Of a DNA stretch of 64,000 nt, positions 34,301-44,600 are shown piece by piece. The stretch is from a virus. Location of the stretch: positions 1 to 64,000 of the IMG/VR virus record IMGVR_UViG_3300046777_002415; one strand, given 5' to 3'. Every line of letters starts with the position of its first letter. Within the stretch, counting starts at the first letter, position 1. The position numbers and the translations under genes are program-made. The notes under the pieces are model-generated. The model saw only the letters and a list, made by a program, of their open reading frames with translations. It did no database searches and was not told the origin of the DNA.

Positions 34301-37300
34301 CTCGACGGTCGCCACCGGTCTGCGGCAATTGCTGCTGGAGCTCTTCAACCCCGACGAAAAGACCATCGCCTTCCTACGCAAGCGCTACAACGAGATCGGT
34401 GAGCGCCTGTCGGACGGGGAGATTCGCACCCGCTTCCAGGGCTTCCAAAGCTCCAACAACCCGCTGCTCGAAGCGCTCGGGGAATTGCGCAGACTCGGCG
34501 CGGCCGGCTCCGGCCGGGATGACTTCCGCCGGGTGCTCGATATCCGGGCCGAGAACGTCGGGCTACCGCTTATGCAGCGGCTGGACGAACTGGCGAAGAG
34601 CATCGCTCAGGTCAGCGAGACCGGAGCGGCTGCCGCAGGCGCTGCCGATCGCGTCAATACCCTGAAGAAAGCTATCGAGCAGCTCGGGGTTAAGGTCCAG
34701 CTTCTGGCCGAGGACTTGGTCGGCGATCTGCCCAAGTCGCTGGAGACACTAGCCAAGTCCATTGGCGACTTCATCGATCGCATTCGCGGCAAACAGCTTG
34801 ACTTGTCCCTGTCAGGGCAAGAGTCCTCAATCGATAAAGGCACTGCGCTCGAAGGCGGCTATGTCGGCTACGCGCTGGCTCGTACCCGGCTGGGACGTAT
34901 CGGCTCTGCTGCTGTAGGCATGCTGACTGGCGCGACTTCGTACCTTGGCGGCAAGGCCGCAGAGGCAGGCGACGGTGCCAAAGGCGAGGTCGTATCACAG
35001 GCTGTGCAAGGTGCCGCAGGCATAGCCGCCGCGATCGAGATCGTCAGGAAACTGGGCCAGTATGACTGGATCAGAAAACTGATAGGGCTCGGCGGAAAAG
35101 TCGCCGCTGTCGCCAAGACAGCAGAAACGGCCGTCGAGGGCGTGGTAGCCGCCGCAGAAGCCGCTCCCGCTGCTGTCGGGATTCTCGGCCGTCTCGGGGC
35201 ACTCCTTGCCCGGTTCAACCCGTTCATCGCGGTCGCGTCTTTCGCTTTCGCCGCTTATGAATTGTTCGATCTACTCCGGGAGAAGTTCAAGGGACCCGGC
35301 CAGGGCGCCAATTCCGAGGCAGTAGCCAGAGCGCTGGCCCAGCAACAGCAGCAGGTAGGCGAAGCCGAGGCAGCTCTCAAGCAGATCACTGCTGATAACA
35401 AGAGCAGCATCAAGGCGCAGGCCGATGAGGTCAACAAGCAGGTCTTGTCGTACAGCAGCACCCTGCAGGACATTTTTGGCAAGAATGCTGATGAAGCAGC
35501 CAAGATGTTGGAAGAGCTGGGTAGCGTACCGCTGGAGGCAGGCACCAAGCGCACCAATGATCTGCGGGCGCGGCTGGAAGCCAAGGCTCCGAAGGGCCTA
35601 GACGAGCGAAAGTTTGCGGAGCTCTCCAAGGCCCGGGCCGACTTCACTGCGGCCCAGAGCACCTTGCAGACGCTGGCCAGTCAGCAACTGGACAAGGCTG
35701 CCAAGATCGTCCGCGAAGGTCAGGAAAACATGGATGAATCCGAGAAGAAATTCTTGGAGGCCATCGACACCCTGAAAGACAGCCCGCTGTTCAAGCCAGG
35801 GGCATTCACTCCGGAAAACTTGGTCCAGGGCCTGAAGGATCTCTTCACTCTGCTGAACATCGAGATCAAGAAAGGCGAGAAGGTTCTCGAAGACGCCAAG
35901 GCCAAAGTGGCCACGACCGAGAACCAGCAGACCGGCCTTGATCTACGTAGAGCTTTTGGCGAGGGCAGCACTCCAGACACTCGCCAGCAGTTCGATATCT
36001 TCATCCGGAAGGCGACCCAAAACCCGACCCCGGAGAATCTCGCGGAGCTTCAGCGCATCAAAGCCGAGACCGCGAAGTACCTGCAGGAGCAGATCGCCGC
36101 TGCCCCGAAGGATGCGCCTATCCCGCAGGATATGGCCGACCGAATCACCAACCTGGAGGATGTCCAGAAGAAGGTCGATGAGGCCATCAAGACGTCGTCC
36201 GAAGCCTTGATGACGGCCGAGGAGAAGAAGAAGAAAGCGGACGCGGACGCCGCCGAGCAGAAGAAGATCGACGAGGCCAAGCAAAAGCGCCGGGCTGCCG
36301 AAGAGGATGCCGCCAATCTATCCGAAGAAGAGCTGGCCATCCTGCGTAACCGACTCGAGACCGAGAAGGACGAATGGGAAGAGAAGGTCAAGCTCGCCAA
36401 CAAAGAGAAGCGGTGGAATGACCTACTCAAGGACGGCGGTCTCATCGACAAGCAGTACGAGGCTCGCGTCAAGCTGGCAGAGGCCGAGCAGGGGCTTGCT
36501 ATCCGCGCAGTGCGACGGGCTGCTGACGATGCCGGCATCGCTCTGCCAAAGAACGTCACTGACCTCAGCGCCAAGGACCGGGTTCTCGTAAAGCGGGCTG
36601 AGAAGGGTCCGGAGGCGCTCGCCCGTCTGGATCAGGCCAATACCGCACTAGCCACCATCAAGAAGACTCGGGACGAGGCCAAAGCCTCGATACTCGAGTC
36701 CTCGAAGCAGGTCATCCCGTTCACGGAATCTGTCGCCTACAACGACCGCCAGATCGAGATCCGCAAGCTCAAGGAGAGGATCAACGACAGCGAGAAGGAG
36801 AGCCTCTCCGAAATGCTGAGCATGATCGACCAGCTGTACGCGCTGGAGATCGCCAACATTCAGGAGGAGATTGATCACGTCAAGAGCCAGAAGAGCAACT
36901 ACGGCACCGACGAGGAAGGCCAAGCCAAGTACAAGATCGCGCTGGCCAAAGCCGAGGATCGCAAAGCTGACGCCATCAGCCAACTAAAGCGCCAGCGGCA
37001 GGCTGTCATCGACCGTGCTGAGGTTGAGTCCCTCAAGGCTGAAGAGAAGTCGGTCATCGCGCAGCAAAAGCTGATCGTCGCCCGCAACAAACAGAAGGCC
37101 CAGGCGCCGGAGACCACCCGCCGCGGGGTGCAGGTCCTGACCGGGGTACCGCCGCAGATGGGAGGGGTGCAGACTTCTGGCATCAGCCCGAACGCAAAAA
37201 CAGCATACGACTATTTCATTCGCAAAGGCCTGAAACCGTATCAGGCGGCTGGCATCGTCGGCAACCTGATGCAGGAGTCGTACGCCCAGGTTGAGCCGAC

Positions 37301-40300
37301 GACCACGAATAGCCGGGGTGCCGTAGGCATAGCCCAATGGCTGTACCCGTCCAGAAAAGCCGGACTGCTAAGCAAGAGCAAACCCTACGATTTGCAAACC
37401 CAGCTCGACTATATCTGGGAGGAGTACAACACCACCCAGAAGACCGCGCTGCGGAATATGCGCTCCTCTGGGGACCTTACCGGCGCAGTGGACTCCTTCC
37501 TTTGGGATTTTGAGAACCCTGGTAAGGACGAAGCACATCGCGACAAGCGACTGAAACACGCGCAACGGGTTCTGGCAGCAATGCAAGGATCCGGCGCTGC
37601 TTATGGCTCTAGGCCCATCCCTGCCGCCACCCCTGTGTCAGGCGGCCTGCGCCCCCGCGCATGGGAGGAGTTCAAGTTCATCGACCGTGACGGCAACGGC
37701 GGCGGCGATGTCTTCGGTGTAGAGAAATTCAAGCAGAAGGCCCCGCAGGTCTATCAGGCCATCATCGGCGGGGCCATGAAGTGGGTGGAGGAGCAAGGCG
37801 GCAAATCCTACGTCAAGATCCGTGACATCGGTAGAGGCAGGGACAAAGGCAACCACAGTATGGGGTATGCCGGCGACGTCGAGCTTTACGACGCTCAAGG
37901 CCGGAAGATCCCGAATCTGCGCAACACGGGCAAGCAGTTCCGCGCTTACGAACAGTTCTGGCAGGACGGCCTCGCCTATGCCATGCAACTGGAAGGCCCT
38001 GATGGCAAGAAGCTCTGGGGCCCCGAGCTTGAGAAGTATTTCCGCCACGGAGGGTATTTCACTGACACCTCCAGGGACGGCATGCACGGCGATGTCAGCA
38101 TGTTGTACCCGGAGGAGCGCAAAGCTGCGGGCTACAAACCTGCTGTCCCTGCTGCGGGTGGCAACCTACGCGAGGGTGCCTACCCCTGGTTCAAGAAGCA
38201 GTTCCGCCTCGAATCCCAAGGTATCCCGAACGGGGACTGGAACCAGTACTTCGCGGATCGCTTCCCGGGGCTGGCCAGCCAGATGGGTGCAGTATCTTCG
38301 GCCGGCCCTGATTACACTGGCGTCCTCAGCGGTATCCAATTCCCTGGCGGCATGGCTGCCGACGAGATCAGCCGGTCCCAGAAAGAACTTCGCGACCTCG
38401 ACCTTCAGCGTATCGAGATTCTGGCCAGACGCTCGCGTCTGGATCCCAATATCGATGTCGGTGCCGAGTCCAAGGACATTTCTGCCCGGGCCTACGAGCG
38501 GGACACCAAGGACCAGCAACGGGCGATCGATTCCCTGCGCTCCGGGCTAGAGGCGCAGCAGACATACCTGACCCGCCGGCAGACAGAAATGCTGCCGTAT
38601 GGCCCAGCGGAGGCTGCGGCCAGAAGCGCGGCAGGCCTGCCTTTCGCCCCGAAGGATGAGTTGACCCGCCTCCAATCAGTCAGGGAGGAGCTCGACAATG
38701 TCCAGATAGCTGCCGAGGAAGCCCTTCGCGCCTTGGGCCCCCTCAAATCAAGGATGGAGGATAACCGAGACCAGGCACAGGCTGACCTCAGCGCCGTCAA
38801 CAAGCAACTGGAAGACGCAAAGACCCGCGGAGACGAACAGGCAGTCAAGGCGTTGGAGGCCAAGGCCGGCTACTTCGACGATTACCTGACCGCCCTGAAC
38901 GACAACCTGAAGGGCTGGGACACGCTGACCGCGGAATTCCAGACCCGGGTCAATGAGTCCAGGGCAGCCGTTGCGGCCAACATTCAGGAGCAGCAGAACT
39001 TCGACCCGAGCCTGCTGAACCGGGAGATACCGGTCAAGGTCGTCGGCCCGGACGGTAAAGTCAGGGATGAGACCTTCACCCAATACGGACAATTGGCGCA
39101 AGGCTTCGACGCGAAAGCCATTGCCGCTGACCTGAATGAGCTCTCCTACTCCCTCAAGAACCTCGGACGGAATATCCGTGGCTTCTTCGTCAACGTCATC
39201 GACACCTTCGTCAGCACCGTCGCTGACCGCATCGTCAAAGGCGCGGCCGAGGTCGACACGACGGCGCTGAACGAGGCGAGAGCGAATCTGTACGCGGCTC
39301 AGGCTGATGGAGGTGCAGAAACAGCCAGGCTGCAGGCGGAATTGCGCCAGTACGAAGACTCCACCAAAGGTATGGACACGCCCGGCATTCGGGCGCGTCG
39401 TGCCGAACTGCAGAGCACGTATGCGCAGAGCGCACAGGCACGTTCTGCCGAGGTCAACGCCAGGCAGGCTCAGGTCAAGGAATTGGAGAAGCAGGCCGAA
39501 GGGCCGACCCTTGGAGATGCATTCACAGGGCTGATGCAGGAATTCAGCAGCCAGATGCTGAAGACCGTTCTGCTCATGCCGTTCCAGGGCATCATGGATA
39601 AGTTGGGTCTAGGCCAGAGAGGTTCCCAGGCCAACCCCATGTACGTCAAAGATGTCGACGCGCCCGCCAAGACTGCTGGAGCCGGGGGGTCCGCCGGAGG
39701 GGCATCGACAGGCGGGGTCATGGATTCCGTTCTGGGCCCGCTCAAGGATGTCTTCTACGGCATTGGAGACATGTTCGGGGGGATATTCAGCACCATTACA
39801 GGACTGTTCAGTAGCCTAGGTGGAGGCGGGGGCGGTGGCTGGGGCAATGCCATCGGCTCCATAGTCGGGGCCTTCTTCGCAGAAGGTGGGCCAGTCGGTC
39901 GGCAGCGCGTCACTGGCAAAGTCAAAGGGCCTGGCACCGGCACCTCCGACTCCATCCCCGCCTGGCTGTCCAACGGCGAATACGTCCTGACGGCTGCCGA
40001 GGTCCAGAAGATCGGGGTGCAGAACATCGAGAAGTGGAAATCGGCCATGGCCAGCCCGGCCAAGTTCGCCGCCGGCGGATTGGTTCAAACCTTTGACACC
40101 GCGACCCGCAATCCGGCAAACTACAGTAACGCTGGTGCTACAGGTGGTAGTACCGATGTGACAATCATCGACCAGCGCAGCCAGGCCTCTTCAGAGCCGG
40201 TATCAGTCAACCGCACCCGCGGACCCGACAACAAGGAAGTCATTCAGATCATGGTCAGGGACGCTGTCAAGAACGCCATCAATTCCGGCTATATGGATCG

Positions 40301-40349
40301 CACCATGGCCGCGAACTTTGGTGCCCGTAGGCCCGGAGCCCGCCGATGA
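31317..40349 (+). CDS. Tape measure protein with lysozyme and M15-peptidase-like domains
   Basis: 3010 aa, sets tail length and enters the cell at infection. Residues about 1-800 are coiled coil with 66-bp tandem repeats (403-490). The core has hydrophobic spans near 820 and 1300. Residues about 1955-2090 match the phage tail lysozyme family (AYDYFIRKGLKPYQAAGIVG; GAVGIAQW). Residues about 2112-2275 look like an M15-type peptidase: His/Asp in NHSMGYAGDVEL and His in GMHGDVSM. Gly-rich C-terminus. Overlaps the next gene by ATGA. Confidence 0.9.
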   Translation: MATSLPNEQIEIGIDLLLGKVNDKQLAKGLSDLANRVSEIAAKTSYDPTVKVDIKLGDEKKINQSVAKATKTINDALKDLAPDSEDAGKTVDAYREYFHKLERALSVNTAEYSKTVQANYEALASGNDRVLRKLGDKELAAAVRYGNASNLRNKLLKQALDSSASIFNRVGKEGIPVKPVAVDALDTELKKQADKYRNFNRFIKDSNVEARVQAVENRRYRQDLIKKTQKRNIERLGEDFNFSGVQRAYRKEIGDLLRDQESAPLKGKRGLLSKDQIGKQVQTLEGELKAVQGRYKILFGSTLQDSARAAEAGSTQAEIRYNKAKEQIGKAGLQTTERKVAETLAQKELTTALNGAYQVLKKLAPLGEKESKDAQDRVERLLSEKEALGKLVSARRDDARLRNQRNTLEVNAAKSDEREQKRVRNQRNTLEVNAAKSDEREQKRVRNQRNTLEVQAAKREEQEKIRTRRGTNQLEVQAAKREEQSRQRGLNQRNAIDVRMDKAGFSPDNIASLRERVGALGYRKGTISETLKGMVASNALGVDGAVADLQILKTKLLDVSRAAKDSGIPKLESEFKGLANAVGKAVGQVNKFDKRPPAEDFDAQVRAYRTRQARIEALGTARDALFTQVSSLRSMMSNAQTEGDIKTLRILLAEALTDVRRLGTESKKLGFEEGIDSARRLKKEISEVGDASKTTLKEIKGPTAAELRRAEKERIRAALIAQGEEAFAAVGGIRNYAKIGEGDYHAAQAYAAYTRDTIDKRRPDIVNDPNLTEVQRSKALKDLSKEFNTASKAANYLQAEINGNVGALRQIQLAARNFARYFIVYGGLYQVVGYFQQLARTLVDFQDSLKSTQVIAQATGRDMAGIGEAIRSVASESGDSLRNVAAAAETLAQAGTSVKDIPAALKAVSDFALATGSSMQVAADIITSAKEIFGEDLTFAGAADQLTRAVNISKLRAEDLRTIFNLGAQTAQSSGLSSAQFLGASATLSNLGIKSSTVATGLRQLLLELFNPDEKTIAFLRKRYNEIGERLSDGEIRTRFQGFQSSNNPLLEALGELRRLGAAGSGRDDFRRVLDIRAENVGLPLMQRLDELAKSIAQVSETGAAAAGAADRVNTLKKAIEQLGVKVQLLAEDLVGDLPKSLETLAKSIGDFIDRIRGKQLDLSLSGQESSIDKGTALEGGYVGYALARTRLGRIGSAAVGMLTGATSYLGGKAAEAGDGAKGEVVSQAVQGAAGIAAAIEIVRKLGQYDWIRKLIGLGGKVAAVAKTAETAVEGVVAAAEAAPAAVGILGRLGALLARFNPFIAVASFAFAAYELFDLLREKFKGPGQGANSEAVARALAQQQQQVGEAEAALKQITADNKSSIKAQADEVNKQVLSYSSTLQDIFGKNADEAAKMLEELGSVPLEAGTKRTNDLRARLEAKAPKGLDERKFAELSKARADFTAAQSTLQTLASQQLDKAAKIVREGQENMDESEKKFLEAIDTLKDSPLFKPGAFTPENLVQGLKDLFTLLNIEIKKGEKVLEDAKAKVATTENQQTGLDLRRAFGEGSTPDTRQQFDIFIRKATQNPTPENLAELQRIKAETAKYLQEQIAAAPKDAPIPQDMADRITNLEDVQKKVDEAIKTSSEALMTAEEKKKKADADAAEQKKIDEAKQKRRAAEEDAANLSEEELAILRNRLETEKDEWEEKVKLANKEKRWNDLLKDGGLIDKQYEARVKLAEAEQGLAIRAVRRAADDAGIALPKNVTDLSAKDRVLVKRAEKGPEALARLDQANTALATIKKTRDEAKASILESSKQVIPFTESVAYNDRQIEIRKLKERINDSEKESLSEMLSMIDQLYALEIANIQEEIDHVKSQKSNYGTDEEGQAKYKIALAKAEDRKADAISQLKRQRQAVIDRAEVESLKAEEKSVIAQQKLIVARNKQKAQAPETTRRGVQVLTGVPPQMGGVQTSGISPNAKTAYDYFIRKGLKPYQAAGIVGNLMQESYAQVEPTTTNSRGAVGIAQWLYPSRKAGLLSKSKPYDLQTQLDYIWEEYNTTQKTALRNMRSSGDLTGAVDSFLWDFENPGKDEAHRDKRLKHAQRVLAAMQGSGAAYGSRPIPAATPVSGGLRPRAWEEFKFIDRDGNGGGDVFGVEKFKQKAPQVYQAIIGGAMKWVEEQGGKSYVKIRDIGRGRDKGNHSMGYAGDVELYDAQGRKIPNLRNTGKQFRAYEQFWQDGLAYAMQLEGPDGKKLWGPELEKYFRHGGYFTDTSRDGMHGDVSMLYPEERKAAGYKPAVPAAGGNLREGAYPWFKKQFRLESQGIPNGDWNQYFADRFPGLASQMGAVSSAGPDYTGVLSGIQFPGGMAADEISRSQKELRDLDLQRIEILARRSRLDPNIDVGAESKDISARAYERDTKDQQRAIDSLRSGLEAQQTYLTRRQTEMLPYGPAEAAARSAAGLPFAPKDELTRLQSVREELDNVQIAAEEALRALGPLKSRMEDNRDQAQADLSAVNKQLEDAKTRGDEQAVKALEAKAGYFDDYLTALNDNLKGWDTLTAEFQTRVNESRAAVAANIQEQQNFDPSLLNREIPVKVVGPDGKVRDETFTQYGQLAQGFDAKAIAADLNELSYSLKNLGRNIRGFFVNVIDTFVSTVADRIVKGAAEVDTTALNEARANLYAAQADGGAETARLQAELRQYEDSTKGMDTPGIRARRAELQSTYAQSAQARSAEVNARQAQVKELEKQAEGPTLGDAFTGLMQEFSSQMLKTVLLMPFQGIMDKLGLGQRGSQANPMYVKDVDAPAKTAGAGGSAGGASTGGVMDSVLGPLKDVFYGIGDMFGGIFSTITGLFSSLGGGGGGGWGNAIGSIVGAFFAEGGPVGRQRVTGKVKGPGTGTSDSIPAWLSNGEYVLTAAEVQKIGVQNIEKWKSAMASPAKFAAGGLVQTFDTATRNPANYSNAGATGGSTDVTIIDQRSQASSEPVSVNRTRGPDNKEVIQIMVRDAVKNAINSGYMDRTMAANFGARRPGARR
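32523..32786 (+). repeat. 66-bp tandem repeats inside the tape measure gene
   Basis: Copies begin at 32523, 32589, 32655 and 32721. The first two are identical over 66 bp; the third shares its first 23 bp, then switches to a variant that the fourth repeats. Each unit encodes 22 residues (NQRNTLEVNAAKSDEREQKR type). The exact identity indicates very recent duplication. Confidence 0.9.
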
Positions 40350-40765
40350 GTGGCGCTATCGTCGACTGGCCGACCTATATGAATCCGGCTACCAACCAAG
40401 AAGAGCCCGTCCCACCACCGCAGTGGGATGGGCAGCAAATCGATGTGCAGGACATCTTGCTGCGGTCGCAGATGGACTCAGGCCCACCCAAGATTCGCCG
40501 CCGCTTCACCGGGGCGTCGAGGTACCTGACCTGCTCGTTCGTGTTCACGGTCGAGCAGGCCTATGCCTTCAATGTTTGGTACGAGGGCGAGCTTGGTTAC
40601 GGCGCCAATCGGTTCAACTGGATTACGCCCTACAGTAATACGCCTTGTGTGGCCAGCCTCCGCAAGCCTCCGACCGTCGTCCCTGCGTCATCCATCATTC
40701 GCCGAACAGACGGCGGTTACCACACGCTGTGGAAGTACACCTGCGAAGTTGAGATTCACCCATGA
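40346..40765 (+). CDS. Minor tail protein (lambda M-like position)
   Basis: 139 aa. RRRFTGASRYLTCSFVFTVEQ and GYGANRFNW fit the small tail-tip proteins encoded directly after tape measures. Starts at the ATGA overlap. Confidence 0.6.
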   Translation: MSGAIVDWPTYMNPATNQEEPVPPPQWDGQQIDVQDILLRSQMDSGPPKIRRRFTGASRYLTCSFVFTVEQAYAFNVWYEGELGYGANRFNWITPYSNTPCVASLRKPPTVVPASSIIRRTDGGYHTLWKYTCEVEIHP

Positions 40766-41280
40766 GAAACGTCTCCCTTGATGGCCTTCGGTCAATGATC
40801 GCCCAGCAGACCGATTCGATATGGGTGTTCGGTGTGACATTCATTCCCGGAGAAGGGGACTCCTACCCCGTCACCCGGTACTGCAACAATACGGAGAACT
40901 TCAGGTTCCCTTATCCGAGCGGCGATGAGTACGTCGCCTTACCTTTCGAGGTGACCCTAGCCTCTGAGAATGAGGAGTCCGTGCCGCAGGCCCGAATCCG
41001 GATTGACAACGTGTCCTTGGTGTTCTCGAACGTCATTCGGAGAACGGATATACCGCCGGAAGTTGAGCTTCGAATCTTCCGCCTTGAAGAGGAAGTGGTC
41101 GACGGTGAGAAGACATGGGTCCCGTATCTGGAGCTAGGGCCATCCGCCTTCACCTTGCTCGGGGCCACCGTCAATTCGGTAACGGTCGAGGGCACCATCG
41201 GCTACGAACATGACATTCTCAACGAGCCGGCAGTGCAACACCGGTTCACTCCGACACAAGCTCCGGCCATGTTCAGCTAA
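40762..41280 (+). CDS. Minor tail protein, DUF1833 family (L-like)
   Basis: 172 aa. PFEVTLASENEESVPQARIR, IDNVSLVFSNVIRR and a C-terminal ILNEPAVQHRFTPTQAPAMF match the DUF1833 tail protein pattern. Lambda L position, before the NlpC/P60 gene. Confidence 0.75.
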   Translation: MRNVSLDGLRSMIAQQTDSIWVFGVTFIPGEGDSYPVTRYCNNTENFRFPYPSGDEYVALPFEVTLASENEESVPQARIRIDNVSLVFSNVIRRTDIPPEVELRIFRLEEEVVDGEKTWVPYLELGPSAFTLLGATVNSVTVEGTIGYEHDILNEPAVQHRFTPTQAPAMFS

Positions 41281-41678
41281 TGTGGTTCGTAAAGTATCTC
41301 GGCATCCCGTTCGTCGAGCTCGGCAGAGACCGTAGCGGCTGGGATTGCTGGGGACTGGTACGGACTGTCTACGCCGAGGAGCTTGGCATTCTGTTGCCGG
41401 AGTGGTCCTCGCACAAGAGCTCGTTCGACAATGCTGAGATAGAGCGTGAAATCCAAGACGCCCATGCGTACTTCTCGAAGATACCCCAGCCAGAACCCAT
41501 GTCAATCGCATGGTTCAGCAGCCGAAGCATATACGCCCATGTCGGCATAGTTATCGACGCGCAGCGCATGCTGCATTGCACCGCAGGCAAGGATACCTGC
41601 GTCGAATCGTGGCAGCCCCGCCTTCACCAATTGAAAGGATTCTACGTACCCAATGATCAGAATCATCGCCCGGCCTAA
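41280..41678 (+). CDS. NlpC/P60 tail-tip peptidase (K-like)
   Basis: 132 aa. Catalytic Cys23 in SGWDCWGLVR, His87 in YAHVGIVID, likely third residue His99. Short form lacking the Mov34/JAB half of lambda K. It cleaves peptidoglycan stem peptides or acts in tail assembly. Its start shares TAATG with the previous stop. Confidence 0.85.
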   Translation: MWFVKYLGIPFVELGRDRSGWDCWGLVRTVYAEELGILLPEWSSHKSSFDNAEIEREIQDAHAYFSKIPQPEPMSIAWFSSRSIYAHVGIVIDAQRMLHCTAGKDTCVESWQPRLHQLKGFYVPNDQNHRPA

Positions 41679-44600
41679 TCCGTTTGAATCGGAAATCGTC
41701 TACTGCGACATAAAGCCCGGGCTCAACCTGACCGAGATCGTCGGCCGGAACAACAACAAAGTTCACATTCAGGTCGAGGGTGTCCCGGTACCCAACGAAG
41801 CATGGGACAGTACCTACCCAAAAAGCGGGGAGGTTGTCACTATAACAGTGGTGCCAGGGCTGTTTGGCCTCGAAGGGGTCATAGCGGGTATTGTCGGCGC
41901 AGCCGTCAACGCAGGGGCAACAGCAGGCCTCACCGTTGCTGGAGCTGTAGGGTTGACCGGTACGACCGCCACTACAGTGGCAGCTACCGTGGGTGGTGTG
42001 ATCGGCGGTGCCATAGGTATCGGAGCCATGATCGCTCCGATGATCTTGCCCTTTCTGGTAAAACCCCAGCTGCCATCGATATCCGGCAGTGGCTACACCG
42101 GGCAGACGGGCAGCCGTTTCAGTGTGCTGAACTCCAACAGCAACCCGAACATGCAGTACGGTGTCATCCCGAAGCTGTATGGCGAGTTCAGGATCACGCC
42201 CCCGGTAGCTGGCAATGCCTACACCAGACTCAAGAAGGCAGTCATCGTCGGGCAGCCGGGCACCTATGGCTACGCTGGAACGGAACCCACGCAGACGTAC
42301 CACCTTCTGCTGTGCCTAGGCTACGGGCCTTTAAAGATCGGCGGAGTCTGCATAGGCCCCCAAGGCTTACAAGTAACAGATCCCAGCACAGGTAACGTGC
42401 TCACTTGTCAATCGAAAGCAGGCACGAAAAGCCCTACTCAGCCGATCGACTGTCTGGACCAGGATGCTTTGGCGATTCTTGTAGGGGACACCCCATTCAG
42501 GCAGATACCGGGGTCGCTGTACACGGTCGGAACGGCCAAGGAAATCGTAGGCCTGCTGAACCGAGAGGGATGGGCATCATACCCGGCAGATATCGAAGAG
42601 GATTCCTTATCCCTCACGCTGCCTACCCCCAATACACCTCCGGACGTAGACAGCTCGTGGACTTCCGTGGACGGGGTGTATCAGGTCTGGACAGCTGCTC
42701 CAGATGCGTTGAAGGTTGAGGTCGACATCGTATTCGACGCGCTTTACGCCTCCAGAATGAAGGACGACCCGAATAATCCGGGCCTAGAGGACATGAATGT
42801 CGATGTCGTCTTTCGTGTGCTCTTCAAAAAGTCGAGTGCTGCAGGCACGATCACACGCGAGAAGATTGGAGTAGACCAGTGGGGCGCGGAACAATGGGTC
42901 GTAATAGCGGCTGGTAGTTGGCAGCAATTCACTTCTTTCACCGCGACTGCTCGCTCGAAAGGAGCATGTGCTTGGACGGTCAAAATAGACCTGCCCTCGG
43001 ATGCTGATCCCCCAGCCACTACCTATGACATCCTCGTCATCCGGCAGTCCACTAAATACCCTCGGCCGAACGTCTCCACATCTGCAGCCAATGCTACATG
43101 GATGGCTCTACGCTCGCTCAAGGCAGGCACTGTGTGGGACACCAGCGAAGATACGGGGCTCGACGAGGCCATCCTCATGGCGGTGGAGTTTCAAGCGTCC
43201 AGAGGCTTCAACGGCGGCGTAGATCCGATATCCATTCGGGCTAAGTCCATTGTGCGGCGTCCCGTAGCGGATACATTAGCTGCATGGGGCAGCAACAAGA
43301 ACCTAAAGTGGGTGGTCTCCTCGAGTCCTGCATGGGCTTTTGCCGACGCTTTCATAGGGCCACAACTGCAGGAACCCTTCAAGAAGGACCGCATCGATTG
43401 GCCCGCGCTTATCGAATGGGCCAACTGGTGCGACGGCACTACGAATACATTTATCGACCCAGATACTGGTGAAGTAACCAGAAAGATCACTGACTACAAC
43501 TGGTATCACGTCGAAGAAGAGACCATTCTCGACAGAATTCGCACGATTACCTCTTGCGGTAGAGCAGCATGGAATATCACCGGAGGTCTGTTTTCGGTCA
43601 CACAGGACGCGAATTTTTACCCGGTGCAGCTCCTGTCTCCGAGAAATAGCCGCAATCTGGAGATCACCAAGAGCTACCCAAAGATCCCTAATGCCCTGCG
43701 TGTCAGGTATGTGCATCCGAAGACTTGGCAGCAAGATGAAGTTATCGTTCTCGATGATTACTATCTAAGGAGAGTTAACAACCAATGGGTCGATAACTGG
43801 GGCGACCCACACACCCCCGGCCAAGACGGCTACAAAAAGGCGAAGACCTATGAGGTCCTTGAAACTCAAGGTGTAACCAGCAAGGCGCAAGCCAAACGCG
43901 AGGGCAGGTACCACTTGGCGAACCTGCGAATGCGTCCAGAATTCTTCACCTGCGAAGTCGATTTTGAGCATCTTGTCGCTCAGCGTGGTGACTGTGTCCT
44001 GCTGTCCCATGATGTGTTGTTGCGGGGGTGGGCTTTCGGCCGGGTACTCAAAATCACAGCGCCTACCCAGCAAAGCGCCGAGTACCGAATTGACGTCGAC
44101 ACTGATATCGAGATCAGCGATGACGCCAATTTCGCTGTGCAGGTCAGGTCGATGAACACCGATCCGACTTCCGCGGTCCCTCTGGCGTTTATCGAATTGC
44201 CTTTGAGCAACCCGCCCGGCACCTACCAGCAGCTCTGGGTGTCCAGCAGTCATGCTGCTGAAATCGCCAAGATTGCCGAAGGTGACCTGTTTGTTTTCGG
44301 CCCCCTCGACGAAGACGGGGACCCGACTGGCAGTCTGTTGGCCAAAATCACCCAGATAGACTATCAAGCCGACATGTCGGCAAAGATCACCATGACCTAC
44401 GCTGCCCCGGGTATCCCTGCGGCTGACGACGGCATCATGGATGACGACGGTGACGGCCCGGCACCGAAGGAAATACCCCCGCCGCCACCCTCGTCATTCC
44501 GCCTCCTGATCTCACAGTCGATACCGGATATGACCGTCGACGGGGCCCGCTACACCGTGGACGCAACATGGGAATTGCCGACGACAGGGGTACGGGACAA

